A stretch of 64,000 nt of DNA from a virus (IMGVR_UViG_3300027708_000012:1-64000), one strand, 5' to 3'. Shown: positions 1 through 5,931, numbered from the stretch's first letter. A program made the numbers and translations. Notes: a model not told the origin generated them from the sequence alone.

Positions 1-7
1 AGCACAA

Positions 8-172
8 ATGAAAACATTTTATTACAAGCAGACTGTAGAGCTTACGCTAGAGGTACAAGCGGAAACAGCTGAAGAGGCAGATGCTATTGCTAACGCAACT
101 GACATAACTGATGCGGGCGTTATAGCAACGGAATACGGCTGGGAAGAAGACGGCTACGCAGATGTTGACTAA
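8..172 (+). CDS. Small hypothetical early protein (54 aa)
   Basis: A 54-residue reading frame begins MKTFYYKQTVELTLEVQ and continues with an Ala/Glu-rich stretch (AETAEEADAIANA), ending GYADVD. The pattern of a beta strand followed by an acidic alpha helix resembles small proteins of the type 'xxVxVxVEAxTxEEA', but I cannot name a family. The AGCACAA just before the start is the tail of the AGGAGC-type ribosome site seen on neighbouring genes, the rest being outside the window. It is the first of a run of small plus-strand early genes; the next gene has its own promoter at 185-213. Confidence 0.6.
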   Translation: MKTFYYKQTVELTLEVQAETAEEADAIANATDITDAGVIATEYGWEEDGYADVD

Positions 173-184
173 AGTGTAGGGTTA

Positions 185-213
185 TTGACATTTTGGCTAG
201 CTTATTGTATAAT
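185..213 (+). promoter_or_regulatory. Sigma70-type early promoter
   Basis: TTGACA at 185-190 and TATAAT at 208-213, separated by exactly 17 bp: a perfect consensus. It drives the gene at 233, whose ribosome site AAGGAG lies at 222-227. Confidence 0.9.
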
Positions 214-232
214 ACAATTTTAAGGAGCTAGT

Positions 233-463
233 ATGTGTACATGCATGCAATTGTCAAGTGCCACTCGTAATAAATTTACAGTACTGTACTGCTATCACCC
301 GCACCGACCGCCCGGTAACACGGAAGTTAGCATGCAGGAGTATGCTAGCATGACACTTGTAGCACACACCCCTATGGAAGCTATTGTCAACGCACAAAAA
401 TTGTGTTTTGTCAAGCACCCGGGCCTACAATGTGTAGTGTACAATGCTTTCGTAACGGAATAA
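233..463 (+). CDS. Hypothetical early protein (76 aa)
   Basis: The product starts MCTCMQLSSATRNKF and has five cysteines, two in an N-terminal CTC. I recognise no family. A middle part rich in Val/Ala (TLVAHTPMEAIVNAQKL) could form a strand followed by a helix. The start is fixed by AAGGAG seven nt upstream and a perfect promoter before it. A short hairpin (AGCCC/GGGCT, about 470-484) follows the stop, then the promoter of the next gene, so it is a monocistronic unit. Confidence 0.65.
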   Translation: MCTCMQLSSATRNKFTVLYCYHPHRPPGNTEVSMQEYASMTLVAHTPMEAIVNAQKLCFVKHPGLQCVVYNAFVTE

Positions 464-496
464 CCCTACAGCCCGTAAGGGCTTATTACAGCGCAT

Positions 497-525
497 TTGA
501 CAGAGAGCTCAAAATGCGTTATAAT
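497..525 (+). promoter_or_regulatory. Sigma70-type early promoter with overlapping inverted repeat
   Basis: TTGACA 497-502, TATAAT 520-525, 17 bp spacer. A 7-bp inverted repeat (CGCATTT 492-498 / AAATGCG 512-518) overlaps the -35 box and the spacer, a likely operator. AAGGAG follows at about 534-539. Confidence 0.88.
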
Positions 526-544
526 AAGTTTTTAAGGAGCTAGA

Positions 545-808
545 ATGTTAGAAGTTACACAGTTTGCAAACAACAGTTTTCATGCACAAAATTCGGATGT
601 ACGCAATTGCGAAGCTATTGTATTTGCCGAAAGCGTCCGTTCGGGTCGCACTATGTTGCAAGTTATTAATTATGTGCTAGAAGAAGACGATTCGGACACT
701 AACTTGTTGTGCGCTTGCGAAACACTGCAAGAAACTATTGTTAACGCATATAAAAAGCAAATTATCTCAGAATACTTAGACAATCTGTTGTACGAGAACA
801 ACAAATAA
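545..808 (+). CDS. Hypothetical early protein (87 aa)
   Basis: Begins MLEVTQFANNSFHAQNSD; acidic overall, with a C-terminal half that looks helical (ETLQETIVNAYKKQIISEYL). No family recognised. The NAQ/NAY 'ETIVNA' patch recalls 'EAIVNA' of the previous gene product, so the two may be distant relatives. It has its own promoter and an AAGGAGCT ribosome site five nt before ATG. The stop is followed at once by GGTGTAGGG/CCCTAC repeats that belong to the next promoter. Confidence 0.65.
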   Translation: MLEVTQFANNSFHAQNSDVRNCEAIVFAESVRSGRTMLQVINYVLEEDDSDTNLLCACETLQETIVNAYKKQIISEYLDNLLYENNK

Positions 809-827
809 CCCTACAAGGTGTAGGGAC

Positions 828-856
828 TTGACGTCCCTACATTTTGGCGCTATAAT
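828..856 (+). promoter_or_regulatory. Sigma70-type early promoter, -35 box flanked by perfect 8-bp inverted repeat
   Basis: TTGACG 828-833 and TATAAT 851-856 with 17 bp between. GTAGGGAC (820-827) and GTCCCTAC (833-840) form a perfect 8-bp inverted repeat that brackets the -35 hexamer; CCCTAC at 809-814 could pair with GTAGGG instead, giving a competing hairpin. Confidence 0.88.
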
Positions 857-888
857 ACTAACATCAACACACAAAAGGAGCGACACTT

Positions 889-1089
889 ATGTATGATATC
901 GTAAAGAACCCAATCCCAAAGACCGGTCTGTTCGCAACACCAGAGTCATTTGAACAGTTGATGGAATACTGCCAACGGTTCAGTGGACAAGAGCGTATCA
1001 TCGCTATCACAGTGGCCACAATGGCCCTGAACTTGGCACACAATGTAGTTGAGAAAGAAATCCTGTCTAAAGAAATCTTTGCACAATAA
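889..1089 (+). CDS. Hypothetical early protein (66 aa)
   Basis: Sequence MYDIVKNPIPKTGLFATPESFEQLMEYCQRF continues into a hydrophobic helix (IIAITVATMALNLAHNVV). The helix contains a His and ends in charged residues, so it may be amphipathic rather than membrane-spanning. No family recognised. AAAGGAGCG precedes the start. The downstream gene follows after nine nt with its own AAGGAG and no new promoter, so the two form a two-gene unit. Confidence 0.7.
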   Translation: MYDIVKNPIPKTGLFATPESFEQLMEYCQRFSGQERIIAITVATMALNLAHNVVEKEILSKEIFAQ

Positions 1090-1098
1090 GGAGCACTT

Positions 1099-1356
1099 AT
1101 GCAAGTTAAAGAATTGATTGAGATGTTGCAGGGCCTGGACCCTGAGGCTCAAGTGCATTATGCCTACAACTATGGCGACCACTGGCGCACAGAGGTTGCC
1201 CCAAAGGTTGATAGGGTTGATGTGGGTGCAGTGGTCTACAGTGAGTACCATCGCATGGACAAGATGGTTGAGAACGAATACGACACAGAATTCGACGAGG
1301 AAACGGGTGAAGAGATTGTTGATGAAACCCTGCGTCGAGTAGTGGTATTGAGTTGA
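1099..1356 (+). CDS. Conserved phage hypothetical protein (85 aa)
   Basis: Begins MQVKELIEMLQGLDPEAQVHYAYNYGDHWR, an arrangement (V.ELI..L...DP.A.V...) frequent in small phage and plasmid proteins of unknown role. A very acidic segment (EYDTEFDEETGEEI) precedes the C-terminus VVVLS. It is translated with the gene at 889. The stop codon at 1354-1356 lies inside the -35 box of the next promoter, showing how tightly the region is packed. Confidence 0.75.
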   Translation: MQVKELIEMLQGLDPEAQVHYAYNYGDHWRTEVAPKVDRVDVGAVVYSEYHRMDKMVENEYDTEFDEETGEEIVDETLRRVVVLS

Positions 1357-1381
1357 CAGGTGCGCCGAAAGGCGCTATAAT
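1353..1381 (+). promoter_or_regulatory. Sigma70-type early promoter with hairpin in spacer
   Basis: TTGACA 1353-1358 (overlapping the TGA of the preceding gene) and TATAAT 1376-1381; 17 bp spacer. The spacer contains GCGCC-GAAA-GGCGC (1362-1375), a perfect 5-bp inverted repeat. Confidence 0.9.
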
Positions 1382-1411
1382 TAAGACTTAAACAACACAT
1401 AGGAGCGAAAC

Positions 1412-1753
1412 ATGGGTTATTTTACAGATTGCGATTTCGACAGCACACACGAGATGCTGGACTGTATCAATGAAGTGATCGAGCGCAACATCCGCAACAA
1501 CTTCGTACAGCATCCCGCCTCGGACTTGGGACTGGACATCCGCTGTGGACGATTGCTAGTGGATGCGGCAGATGAGATCATTGCTGTGCCCAATCACAAC
1601 TTGCGTGGGCTTGACTACTACGGCGGGTTCGAGTACATTGAAGAAGGCGACGGGCGCCAAACAGTGGGCGACTACACTTTCTTTACCTGTGTGAACGAGC
1701 GGGTGCAAGACTGCTTTGATGCGTTGCGCTCTAGTGTAGCGGTTGACGAGTAA
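1412..1753 (+). CDS. Hypothetical early protein (113 aa)
   Basis: MGYFTDCDFDSTHEMLDCINEV is followed by a mixed, acidic sequence with a Tyr/Gly patch (GLDYYGGFEYIEEGDG). No catalytic motif or family is recognisable. The length, strong promoter and GGAGCG ribosome site make it a real gene. Its C-terminal codons overlap the -35 box of the next promoter. Confidence 0.7.
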   Translation: MGYFTDCDFDSTHEMLDCINEVIERNIRNNFVQHPASDLGLDIRCGRLLVDAADEIIAVPNHNLRGLDYYGGFEYIEEGDGRQTVGDYTFFTCVNERVQDCFDALRSSVAVDE

Positions 1754-1771
1754 GCGTTTTGGCTGTATAAT
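1743..1771 (+). promoter_or_regulatory. Sigma70-type early promoter
   Basis: TTGACG 1743-1748, TATAAT 1766-1771, 17 bp spacer. The -35 box lies within the last codons of the upstream gene. Confidence 0.88.
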
Positions 1772-1800
1772 TAAGACTTAAACACACACAGGAGCACACA

Positions 1801-2292
1801 ATGGGTACACGTTCAATGATTGCTATTCAAAACCCTTACAACAAAACAGTTCGCGCAGTCTACTGCCACTGGGACGGTTACTTGGAGCACAACGGCGCTA
1901 TCTTGCAGAAGCATTACGCAGAAAGCTCTAAAGTCAATCATTTGGTTGCTATGGGCGACTTGAGTAGCTTGGGCACACAGATTGGCGAAGCACATCCCTT
2001 CAGCCCGCACGGTAGCAAAGAAGACGAGGCTTTGTACGAACACGCTAAGGATCAGGGCTATTGCACTTTTTACAAGCGCGACAGAAGCGAGTCAGACGTT
2101 GACTTTAAAGTGTTCAACACTCTGAAGCAAGCTGAAGATCACTACACTTGGAGCGACTATTACTATGTCTTCAAGTACTCAAAAGCAGACGACTATCAGT
2201 CAGGCGAGTGGTTCTACAAAAAGGCGGGCGAGCGTTGGAAGAAGCTGGCTCCCGCTATTAAGAAACTTAACGCAGAGGAGTGCGCAGGATGA
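1801..2292 (+). CDS. Conserved phage protein, MGTRS-type (163 aa)
   Basis: The N-terminus MGTRSMIAIQNP followed by VYCHWDGYLEHNGAIL belongs to a family of uncharacterised proteins that occurs widely in phages and plasmids (pattern MGTRS...YCHWDGY..H.G). The second half is rich in Tyr and Trp (YTWSDYYYVFKYS). Function is unknown. It starts a unit of four overlapping genes (1801, 2289, 2579, 2722), each linked by ATGA or TAATG stop/start overlaps, which implies translational coupling. Confidence 0.8.
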   Translation: MGTRSMIAIQNPYNKTVRAVYCHWDGYLEHNGAILQKHYAESSKVNHLVAMGDLSSLGTQIGEAHPFSPHGSKEDEALYEHAKDQGYCTFYKRDRSESDVDFKVFNTLKQAEDHYTWSDYYYVFKYSKADDYQSGEWFYKKAGERWKKLAPAIKKLNAEECAG

Positions 2293-2579
2293 CCGGATTT
2301 CAAAGCAAACGGGCTATGGCCCTTGCCCGCCTTGAGGCTCTAAGGGAAAGCCCTAGCCTCAGCGTCAGGGACGAAATAGAGATCAGTCGCTTGGAAGAGG
2401 CTGTGGATCAACTGCCCGATCTGGTAGATCTAGTCATGGAGCAGATCCGCATAGACATTGAGAATGGTGATCTTACAGCAATAGAAGAACTGTTGGGTCA
2501 TGTGCCCGAAGACATCCTCAAAGGCTTTCTCTCAGAAGACACAGTAATGGATATCAACAACACCGGAGGTAAATGGTAA
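2289..2579 (+). CDS. Hypothetical early protein, helical (96 aa)
   Basis: MTGFQSKRAMALARLEALRE and the rest is charged and helix-prone (SVRDEIEISRLEEAVDQL; LVMEQIRIDIENGDL), a likely small helical bundle. The ATG at 2289 is chosen over an in-frame GTG at 2280 because AGAGGAG at 2274-2280 is optimally spaced for it and the ATGA overlap with the upstream stop (2290-2292) is typical. Family unknown. Confidence 0.7.
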   Translation: MTGFQSKRAMALARLEALRESPSLSVRDEIEISRLEEAVDQLPDLVDLVMEQIRIDIENGDLTAIEELLGHVPEDILKGFLSEDTVMDINNTGGKW

Positions 2580-2725
2580 TGAGTAAAGAACTTCAATCAA
2601 TTGTTAATGGATATAACGATCTTATTATCCGATGCGCAGAGTTGACTGACAAGACTCTCTTGGCAGAGGTATTAGCCTCTGTGGATGAAACTCAAGTTCA
2701 AATTTCAAAAGGACTACTACGATGA
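2579..2725 (+). CDS. Hypothetical small protein (48 aa)
   Basis: Starts MSKELQSIVNGYNDLIIR and ends VQISKGLLR. The ATG overlaps the preceding stop by one base (TAATG) behind GGAGG at 2566-2570, and its own stop overlaps the next start (ATGA). The coupling on both sides and the clean reading frame support it despite the short length. Predicted to be a helical hairpin; function unknown. Confidence 0.6.
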   Translation: MSKELQSIVNGYNDLIIRCAELTDKTLLAEVLASVDETQVQISKGLLR

Positions 2726-2898
2726 GCAAGATGGCAGAACTTGATTGGGAAATTGAATACCGTGCCTGTGATGAGGGTATGAGTGCAGAGGACATTGCCA
2801 AAGACTTGAACTGTCCCATTGAGATTGTCAATGCTTGGTTCAAAGGTGCAGGTATTTGGGACGAGGAGCTCAGCCCTTACGCTACCAGCAACAGCTGA
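2722..2898 (+). CDS. Small helix-turn-helix-like protein (58 aa)
   Basis: MSKMAELDWEIEYRACDEG is followed by MSAEDIAKDLNCPIEIVNAW, which has the spacing of a helix-turn-helix (helix, Asp/Leu-Asn-Cys turn, recognition helix ending W-F-K). At 58 residues it could be a compact DNA-binding regulator, or just a similar fold. It is the last gene of the 1801-2898 unit, and a hairpin (2899-2916) follows directly. No family name can be given. Confidence 0.6.
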   Translation: MSKMAELDWEIEYRACDEGMSAEDIAKDLNCPIEIVNAWFKGAGIWDEELSPYATSNS

Positions 2899-2922
2899 TG
2901 TTGTAAAAATACAACACCTTTT
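2899..2922 (+). terminator. Hairpin terminator, TGTTGTA/TACAACA type
   Basis: TGTTGTA (2899-2905), AAAA loop, TACAACA (2910-2916), then CCTTTTG. It ends the four-gene unit and lies just before the promoter at 2926. A longer version of the same hairpin follows the tRNA (5364-5393). Confidence 0.65.
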
Positions 2923-2925
2923 GAG

Positions 2926-2954
2926 TTGACAATTTGGGCTCTCTGCGCTATAAT
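2926..2954 (+). promoter_or_regulatory. Sigma70-type early promoter
   Basis: TTGACA 2926-2931, TATAAT 2949-2954, 17 bp spacer, immediately after a hairpin terminator. Confidence 0.9.
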
Positions 2955-2977
2955 AATGACATAGTAAGGAGAGCGCA

Positions 2978-3121
2978 ATGAAGATTGTAATAAAAATCAA
3001 ACCCAAGCATAGAGAGCATTATGTTCTCTTTGCCCAAAATACGCCCTTCAAGCAGAAGGTTGTAGAGAGCAAGATTAAATACAAACGTCAACCCAAACAC
3101 AAAGGAAAGCACAATGATTGA
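2978..3121 (+). CDS. Small basic hypothetical protein (47 aa)
   Basis: MKIVIKIKPKHREHYVLFAQ is followed by NTPFKQKVVESKIKYKRQPK. The product is very basic (Lys, Arg, His) and ends KHKGKHND, so it may bind nucleic acid, but that is inference. AAGGAGAGCGCA precedes the ATG and a perfect promoter precedes that. Its 3' end overlaps the next gene by eight nt. Confidence 0.6.
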   Translation: MKIVIKIKPKHREHYVLFAQNTPFKQKVVESKIKYKRQPKHKGKHND

Positions 3122-3332
3122 GATCCTGGGATTCAACCCAAAGCAAATGGCCTTAGCAGACATCATGTGGGGCATCAATAGCAAGGAAGGTGTGGATGCC
3201 TTTATTCGAACCCTGCCCGCTGTAGAGCAACGCGAGTGCAAGACCATCATCCAAATGATGCTGTTGGCGTTCGCTGACGAGTGCAACGATACCCATGAAG
3301 CTGACATGGTTATTGACAAGTTCAGACTTTGA
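3114..3332 (+). CDS. Conserved phage hypothetical protein (72 aa)
   Basis: MIEILGFNPKQMALADIMWG followed by a helical region (GVDAFIRTLPAVEQRE; IIQMMLLAFADEC). The 'P.QMA.AD..W' opening recurs in small phage proteins of unknown role. AAAGGAAAG upstream serves as ribosome site inside the end of the preceding gene. Confidence 0.7.
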   Translation: MIEILGFNPKQMALADIMWGINSKEGVDAFIRTLPAVEQRECKTIIQMMLLAFADECNDTHEADMVIDKFRL

Positions 3333-3341
3333 CAGTATAAT
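3313..3341 (+). promoter_or_regulatory. Sigma70-type early promoter
   Basis: TTGACA 3313-3318 and TATAAT 3336-3341 with 17 bp spacing. The -35 box lies inside the coding sequence of the previous gene and the -10 box just past its stop. Confidence 0.9.
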
Positions 3342-3371
3342 ACATACATACAGACACACAAAGGAGTAAAG

Positions 3372-3638
3372 ATGAACATTAGCACACTAGAAGCCTATGT
3401 GGCACAGAAGAACCAGTGGACCCGCATTTTCAAAGGCAAGGAACTGAGCTTGTTGAACGCTAAGGATCGCCAGCGTATCGCTGACATGATTGATGCAGAC
3501 ATGAGCCCTGAGAACCTTACCTGCGATGGCGAATTGCCACGCGATGTAGTGCGTGACAAGGTGCGCCGTTTGAGCCGTTGTGCTGAGGAACTCCTCAGCA
3601 TTGATCCTTCAGTAACCTTTTACGAAATGGGAGTTTAA
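3372..3638 (+). CDS. Hypothetical early protein (88 aa)
   Basis: MNISTLEAYVAQKNQWTRIF, then basic/acidic helical segments (AKDRQRIADMIDADMSPENL; VVRDKVRRLSRCAEEL). No motif known to me. AAGGAG precedes the start by six nt. The next start lies two nt after the stop, so it is co-expressed with the YubB-like gene. Confidence 0.7.
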   Translation: MNISTLEAYVAQKNQWTRIFKGKELSLLNAKDRQRIADMIDADMSPENLTCDGELPRDVVRDKVRRLSRCAEELLSIDPSVTFYEMGV

Positions 3639-3639
3639 C

Positions 3640-4287
3640 ATGCCTAATTGGTGCAACAACTATCTTGTCTTAGAACACGAAGACCCAGCAATGATCGAGC
3701 GGGCCAAGAAGGCCTTTGCTGATGGCAAACTGTTGAATGAGTTTTGCCCAGTGCCCGATGACTTGCACATTGTGGCAGGTCGTGTGGGTGATGACGAAGA
3801 TCAAAAGCAAAAGGATCTTGTAGCACAGGAAGAAGTCAATGTGGCCAAGCATGGCTACGCCAATTGGTATGACTACTGTGTGAATGAATGGGGCACCAAG
3901 TGGGATGTGGGCGGTGAGGGTGATCAAGCCAGCCAGGACAGTCCTACAGACTTACGCATGAACTTTGATAGTGCATGGGCTCCGCCTATTGCGGCTATGG
4001 AGAAGTTCCAGGACTTGGGCTTTAAGGTCAAGCTCATCTATTGGGAATCGGGTATGTGCTATTGTGGTCTGTTCGACGAGAATGGCGACGACTACATGGA
4101 CTATACAGATATGACAGCGGCACAAGTGGCTGAGTATATCAACCCTGAAGTTGACGAGTGCATGTGCATCGTTGAGAACTTGGAAGAGTGGGAAGAACAG
4201 AACTCGGAAGACGAGGAAAACATCGACATCGATCTTGATGGCGGTTTGAGTGCGGTAAACGAACAGGAACAACATGAAAACAAATAA
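3640..4287 (+). CDS. YubB/DUF1281-like ferredoxin-fold protein (215 aa)
   Basis: The opening MPNWCNNYLVLEH (pattern MPNWC.N.L...) is the hallmark of the DUF1281/YubB ferredoxin-like family found on plasmids and phages. WYDYCVNEWGTKWDV (about residues 73-87) and FDSAWAPPIAAMEKF (108-122) match the conserved W-G-TKW and W.PP blocks, and YWESGMCYCGLF follows. The C-terminal 50 residues are strongly acidic (EEWEEQNSEDEENIDIDLD). The biochemical role of the family is not known; on plasmids it accompanies anti-restriction and conjugation genes. Confidence 0.82.
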   Translation: MPNWCNNYLVLEHEDPAMIERAKKAFADGKLLNEFCPVPDDLHIVAGRVGDDEDQKQKDLVAQEEVNVAKHGYANWYDYCVNEWGTKWDVGGEGDQASQDSPTDLRMNFDSAWAPPIAAMEKFQDLGFKVKLIYWESGMCYCGLFDENGDDYMDYTDMTAAQVAEYINPEVDECMCIVENLEEWEEQNSEDEENIDIDLDGGLSAVNEQEQHENK

Positions 4288-4405
4288 AGAAAAGAACCTA
4301 GAGCATGATGCTCGCGAGCAATCGCGTGTTCGTCCTGCACCAAAAGACTATGATTTCAAAGCTCTTGAGGCTGTCATCCGATCCTGGATAACAGAAAGCA
4401 AATGA
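4274..4405 (+). CDS. Small hypothetical protein (43 aa)
   Basis: MKTNKEKNLEHDAREQSRVR followed by PAPKDYDFKALEAVIRSWIT and ESK. The start lies inside the end of the YubB-like gene, behind GGAACAAC, and the stop overlaps the next ATG (ATGA). The dual overlap suggests translational coupling. Function unknown. Confidence 0.5.
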   Translation: MKTNKEKNLEHDAREQSRVRPAPKDYDFKALEAVIRSWITESK

Positions 4406-4653
4406 GCCGATTAGCATTGTTTGGCAGGCCTTATGTAGTCTTTAATGCGAACAACAAGGAACACAGACGTTGGTTTGCAGACTTCAATAGAAAGCTGACA
4501 TGGGCAGACTGTCCAGTCCGTTTTGTAGTGGATGATGATCACGGCGATTTGGTTACAATGATCCAGCGTAACCTGATTCAATACTATGTGGACAAAGAGT
4601 TTGGCAAGTTAGAAAATCCAAAGATTCGTCCAAAACCAAAGAAAAATGGTTGA
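4402..4653 (+). CDS. Hypothetical early protein (83 aa)
   Basis: MSRLALFGRPYVVFNANNKE then HRRWFADFNRKLTWADCPVR; ends with a Pro/Lys tail (IRPKPKKNG). It looks like a small alpha/beta protein with a basic C-terminus. No family assigned. Linked to the previous gene by an ATGA overlap; its stop lies in the -35 box of the next promoter. Confidence 0.65.
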   Translation: MSRLALFGRPYVVFNANNKEHRRWFADFNRKLTWADCPVRFVVDDDHGDLVTMIQRNLIQYYVDKEFGKLENPKIRPKPKKNG

Positions 4654-4678
4654 CAACTAACCAAAATAGTTGTATAAT
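4650..4678 (+). promoter_or_regulatory. Sigma70-type early promoter with inverted repeat
   Basis: TTGACA 4650-4655, TATAAT 4673-4678, 17 bp spacer. ACAACT (4653-4658) and AGTTGT (4668-4673) form an inverted repeat joining the two hexamers. A 5-bp repeat, TGAAC/GTTCA, follows in the leader (about 4685-4699). Confidence 0.9.
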
Positions 4679-4734
4679 TAGAACATGAACAAGGCGTTCA
4701 TACTTTTAAAACACACACAGAAGGAAACTTTAAA

Positions 4735-5085
4735 ATGGCTACAGATAAAACTTTTTCGGTTGCAGGTATTTCTAAATTGAACGGTTCTTACAAGATTCGT
4801 TTTGCCAATGACATCATGCGTATCAAGGTGCTCGCTAAGAGTGGCCATGAAGACATCCGCTTGGCTGATCTCGAGGGTGAGTTCTCCAAGATGGAAGCGG
4901 CTAAGATGCTCTTGACGCTTGAAGACTTTGCTGATGCTACAGCCCAGGCAACCATCACAGAGTACATTGAAGACAACACTCCTAAGACAGCCGCTCCTAA
5001 GGCTAAGACAGCTCCTGTGAAGGCAGTTGCTCCTAAGGCTCCTAAGGCTGTTAAGGTTGTTGAGAACGAGGATGCTCCTTTCTAA
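4735..5085 (+). CDS. Ala/Pro/Lys-tailed protein with SSB-like acidic C-terminus (116 aa)
   Basis: Residues 1-80 form a compact domain (MATDKTFSVAGISKLNGSYK; FANDIMRIKVLAKSGHEDIR). Residues 81-105 are a flexible linker of repeated Ala-Pro-Lys units (APKAKTAPVKAVAPKAPKAV). The protein ends ENEDAPF, resembling the acidic tip of bacterial SSB proteins (DDDIPF) that recruits replication partners. I do not recognise the N-terminal domain, so SSB mimicry is inference. Leader of about 55 nt after the promoter; AAGGAAAC before the ATG. Confidence 0.75.
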   Translation: MATDKTFSVAGISKLNGSYKIRFANDIMRIKVLAKSGHEDIRLADLEGEFSKMEAAKMLLTLEDFADATAQATITEYIEDNTPKTAAPKAKTAPVKAVAPKAPKAVKVVENEDAPF

Positions 5086-5099
5086 ACAATGGTATCAAA

Positions 5100-5282
5100 A
5101 TGAGCTTTATCCAGTTTGAAGTCTGGGGCCTATACGAGGGGCATGAAGAGCTCCTCGAGTGCGTCCCAACCCTTAAAGAAGCAGAGAAGGTTGCACAAGA
5201 CCTTCTTGAGTTTAACGAAGAGATTTGGATCCTAGAGGATACAGACGATGATCTGAGAGAAGTGCGAAGGTATACGAATTAG
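5100..5282 (+). CDS. Hypothetical early protein (60 aa)
   Basis: MSFIQFEVWGLYEGHEELLE then an acidic helix (TLKEAEKVAQDLLEF) and a tail with EDTDDDLREVRR. The arrangement resembles small proteins that read back sensor-like values, but no family is clear. The stop codon's last base is the first base of the tRNA, so the tRNA is probably processed from the same transcript. Confidence 0.65.
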   Translation: MSFIQFEVWGLYEGHEELLECVPTLKEAEKVAQDLLEFNEEIWILEDTDDDLREVRRYTN

Positions 5283-5358
5283 GGCCTATAGCTCAGTTGG
5301 TTAGAGCAGAGGACTCATAATCCTTTGGTCCCTGGTTCGAGTCCAGGTGGGCCCACCA
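5282..5358 (+). tRNA. tRNA with CAU anticodon (Ile2 or Met type)
   Basis: A 77-nt cloverleaf with encoded CCA. Acceptor stem GGGCCTA/TGGGCCC, D-arm GCTC...GAGC, anticodon stem GAGGA/TCCTT with loop CTCATAA (anticodon CAT), and T-arm CCTGG-TTCGAGT-CCAGG. CAT can be elongator Met or the lysidine-modified tRNA-Ile2 that reads AUA. The anticodon arm and variable loop (GACTCATAATC, TTGGTC) look closer to bacterial Ile2, which would suit the AUA-rich late genes. Charging cannot be decided by eye. Confidence 0.93.
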
Positions 5359-5363
5359 CATAT

Positions 5364-5393
5364 GAAAGGTGTTGTAGAAATACAACACCTTTC
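5364..5393 (+). terminator. 13-bp GAAA-tetraloop hairpin after the tRNA
   Basis: GAAAGGTGTTGTA (5364-5376), loop GAAA, TACAACACCTTTC (5381-5393): a perfect 13-bp stem. There is no long T-run after it, so it may act as a terminator or as an RNase-resistant 3' end for tRNA maturation. The core TGTTGTA/TACAACA repeats that at 2899-2916. Confidence 0.75.
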
Positions 5394-5396
5394 GTC

Positions 5397-5425
5397 TTGA
5401 CTGACTCTAGGATCTCAGCTATAAT
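5397..5425 (+). promoter_or_regulatory. Sigma70-type early promoter
   Basis: TTGACT 5397-5402, TATAAT 5420-5425, 17 bp spacer. It is followed only 72 bp later by a second promoter, with no obvious gene of its own between. Confidence 0.85.
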
Positions 5426-5431
5426 CAAACT

Positions 5432-5500
5432 TCGAAGGCAACGGGATGGACGGCAAGGCTGGGCAACCCAATAAAGACCTTTCAGAAAGAAAGGTTGTTG
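5432..5500 (+). ncRNA. Possible short leader RNA between two promoters
   Basis: The promoter at 5397-5425 would start a transcript near 5432. The next 70 nt contain GGGCAACCC and a hairpin ACCTTTC-AGAAA-GAAAGGT (about 5478-5496), after which the next promoter begins. This could be a small RNA, or a leader for the next gene; an open frame from ATG 5446 also continues in frame into the 5557 gene. Low confidence in any single reading. Confidence 0.3.
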
Positions 5501-5526
5501 ACAGTTTGGCAAATCCTTGCTATAAT
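5498..5526 (+). promoter_or_regulatory. Sigma70-type early promoter
   Basis: TTGACA 5498-5503, TATAAT 5521-5526, 17 bp spacer. ACAAGGAGCATAAG leads to the ATG at 5557. Confidence 0.9.
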
Positions 5527-5556
5527 AGAGACATACAGACACACAAGGAGCATAAG

Positions 5557-5931
5557 ATGGAAGATTTCAAAAGCTGGGAAGAGATGTCCGTGCTAGAGCA
5601 ATATGCCTGCCAATACTGGGATATGTACAAGGATGCCTACGGCGTTCGCCCACGTGGTATTGATACCACCAACTGGACTGAAGCAGACTTTGAAGCTGAG
5701 TTCGTTCAGTTGGCTCGTGTTATCGATCAAGAGAACACTCTGCGTGAAGAGCGTGAAGCAATCGCCGCACACGAGTTCGAAATGCGTATGCAGGACTTGA
5801 TGCGTTCGGGTGCTAAGACTCGTGAGATGGCCATGCGCTGGGTTCACGAGGCAGAAGGTAGTGATGGCGACGACGAGTACCTTTGCTTCTTGTTGGGCTT
5901 GCCCTATCGTTATTTTAAGGAGATGGTATAA
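5557..5931 (+). CDS. Conserved hypothetical protein (124 aa)
   Basis: MEDFKSWEEMSVLEQYACQY continues WDMYKDAYGVRPRGIDTTNW, then a long charged helix (QENTLREEREAIAAHEFEMR). The 'YGVRPRG' segment recurs in phage proteins that I know only as hypothetical. The ATG at 5557 is preferred over an in-frame ATG at 5446 because a perfect promoter and the AAGGAG ribosome site lie just before it. The last codons overlap the next ATG (TAATG). Confidence 0.75.
   Translation: MEDFKSWEEMSVLEQYACQYWDMYKDAYGVRPRGIDTTNWTEADFEAEFVQLARVIDQENTLREEREAIAAHEFEMRMQDLMRSGAKTREMAMRWVHEAEGSDGDDEYLCFLLGLPYRYFKEMV

Noticed and set aside
5315-5542. 75-codon minus-strand frame over the tRNA
   Set aside because: Its end (GPPGLEPGTKGL) is the well-known false translation of tRNA sequence.
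5446-5556. N-terminal extension of the 5557 gene starting at ATG 5446
   Set aside because: A perfect promoter and AAGGAG site lie inside this stretch and just before ATG 5557, so the short form is taken as the gene. The extension is kept only as a finding.
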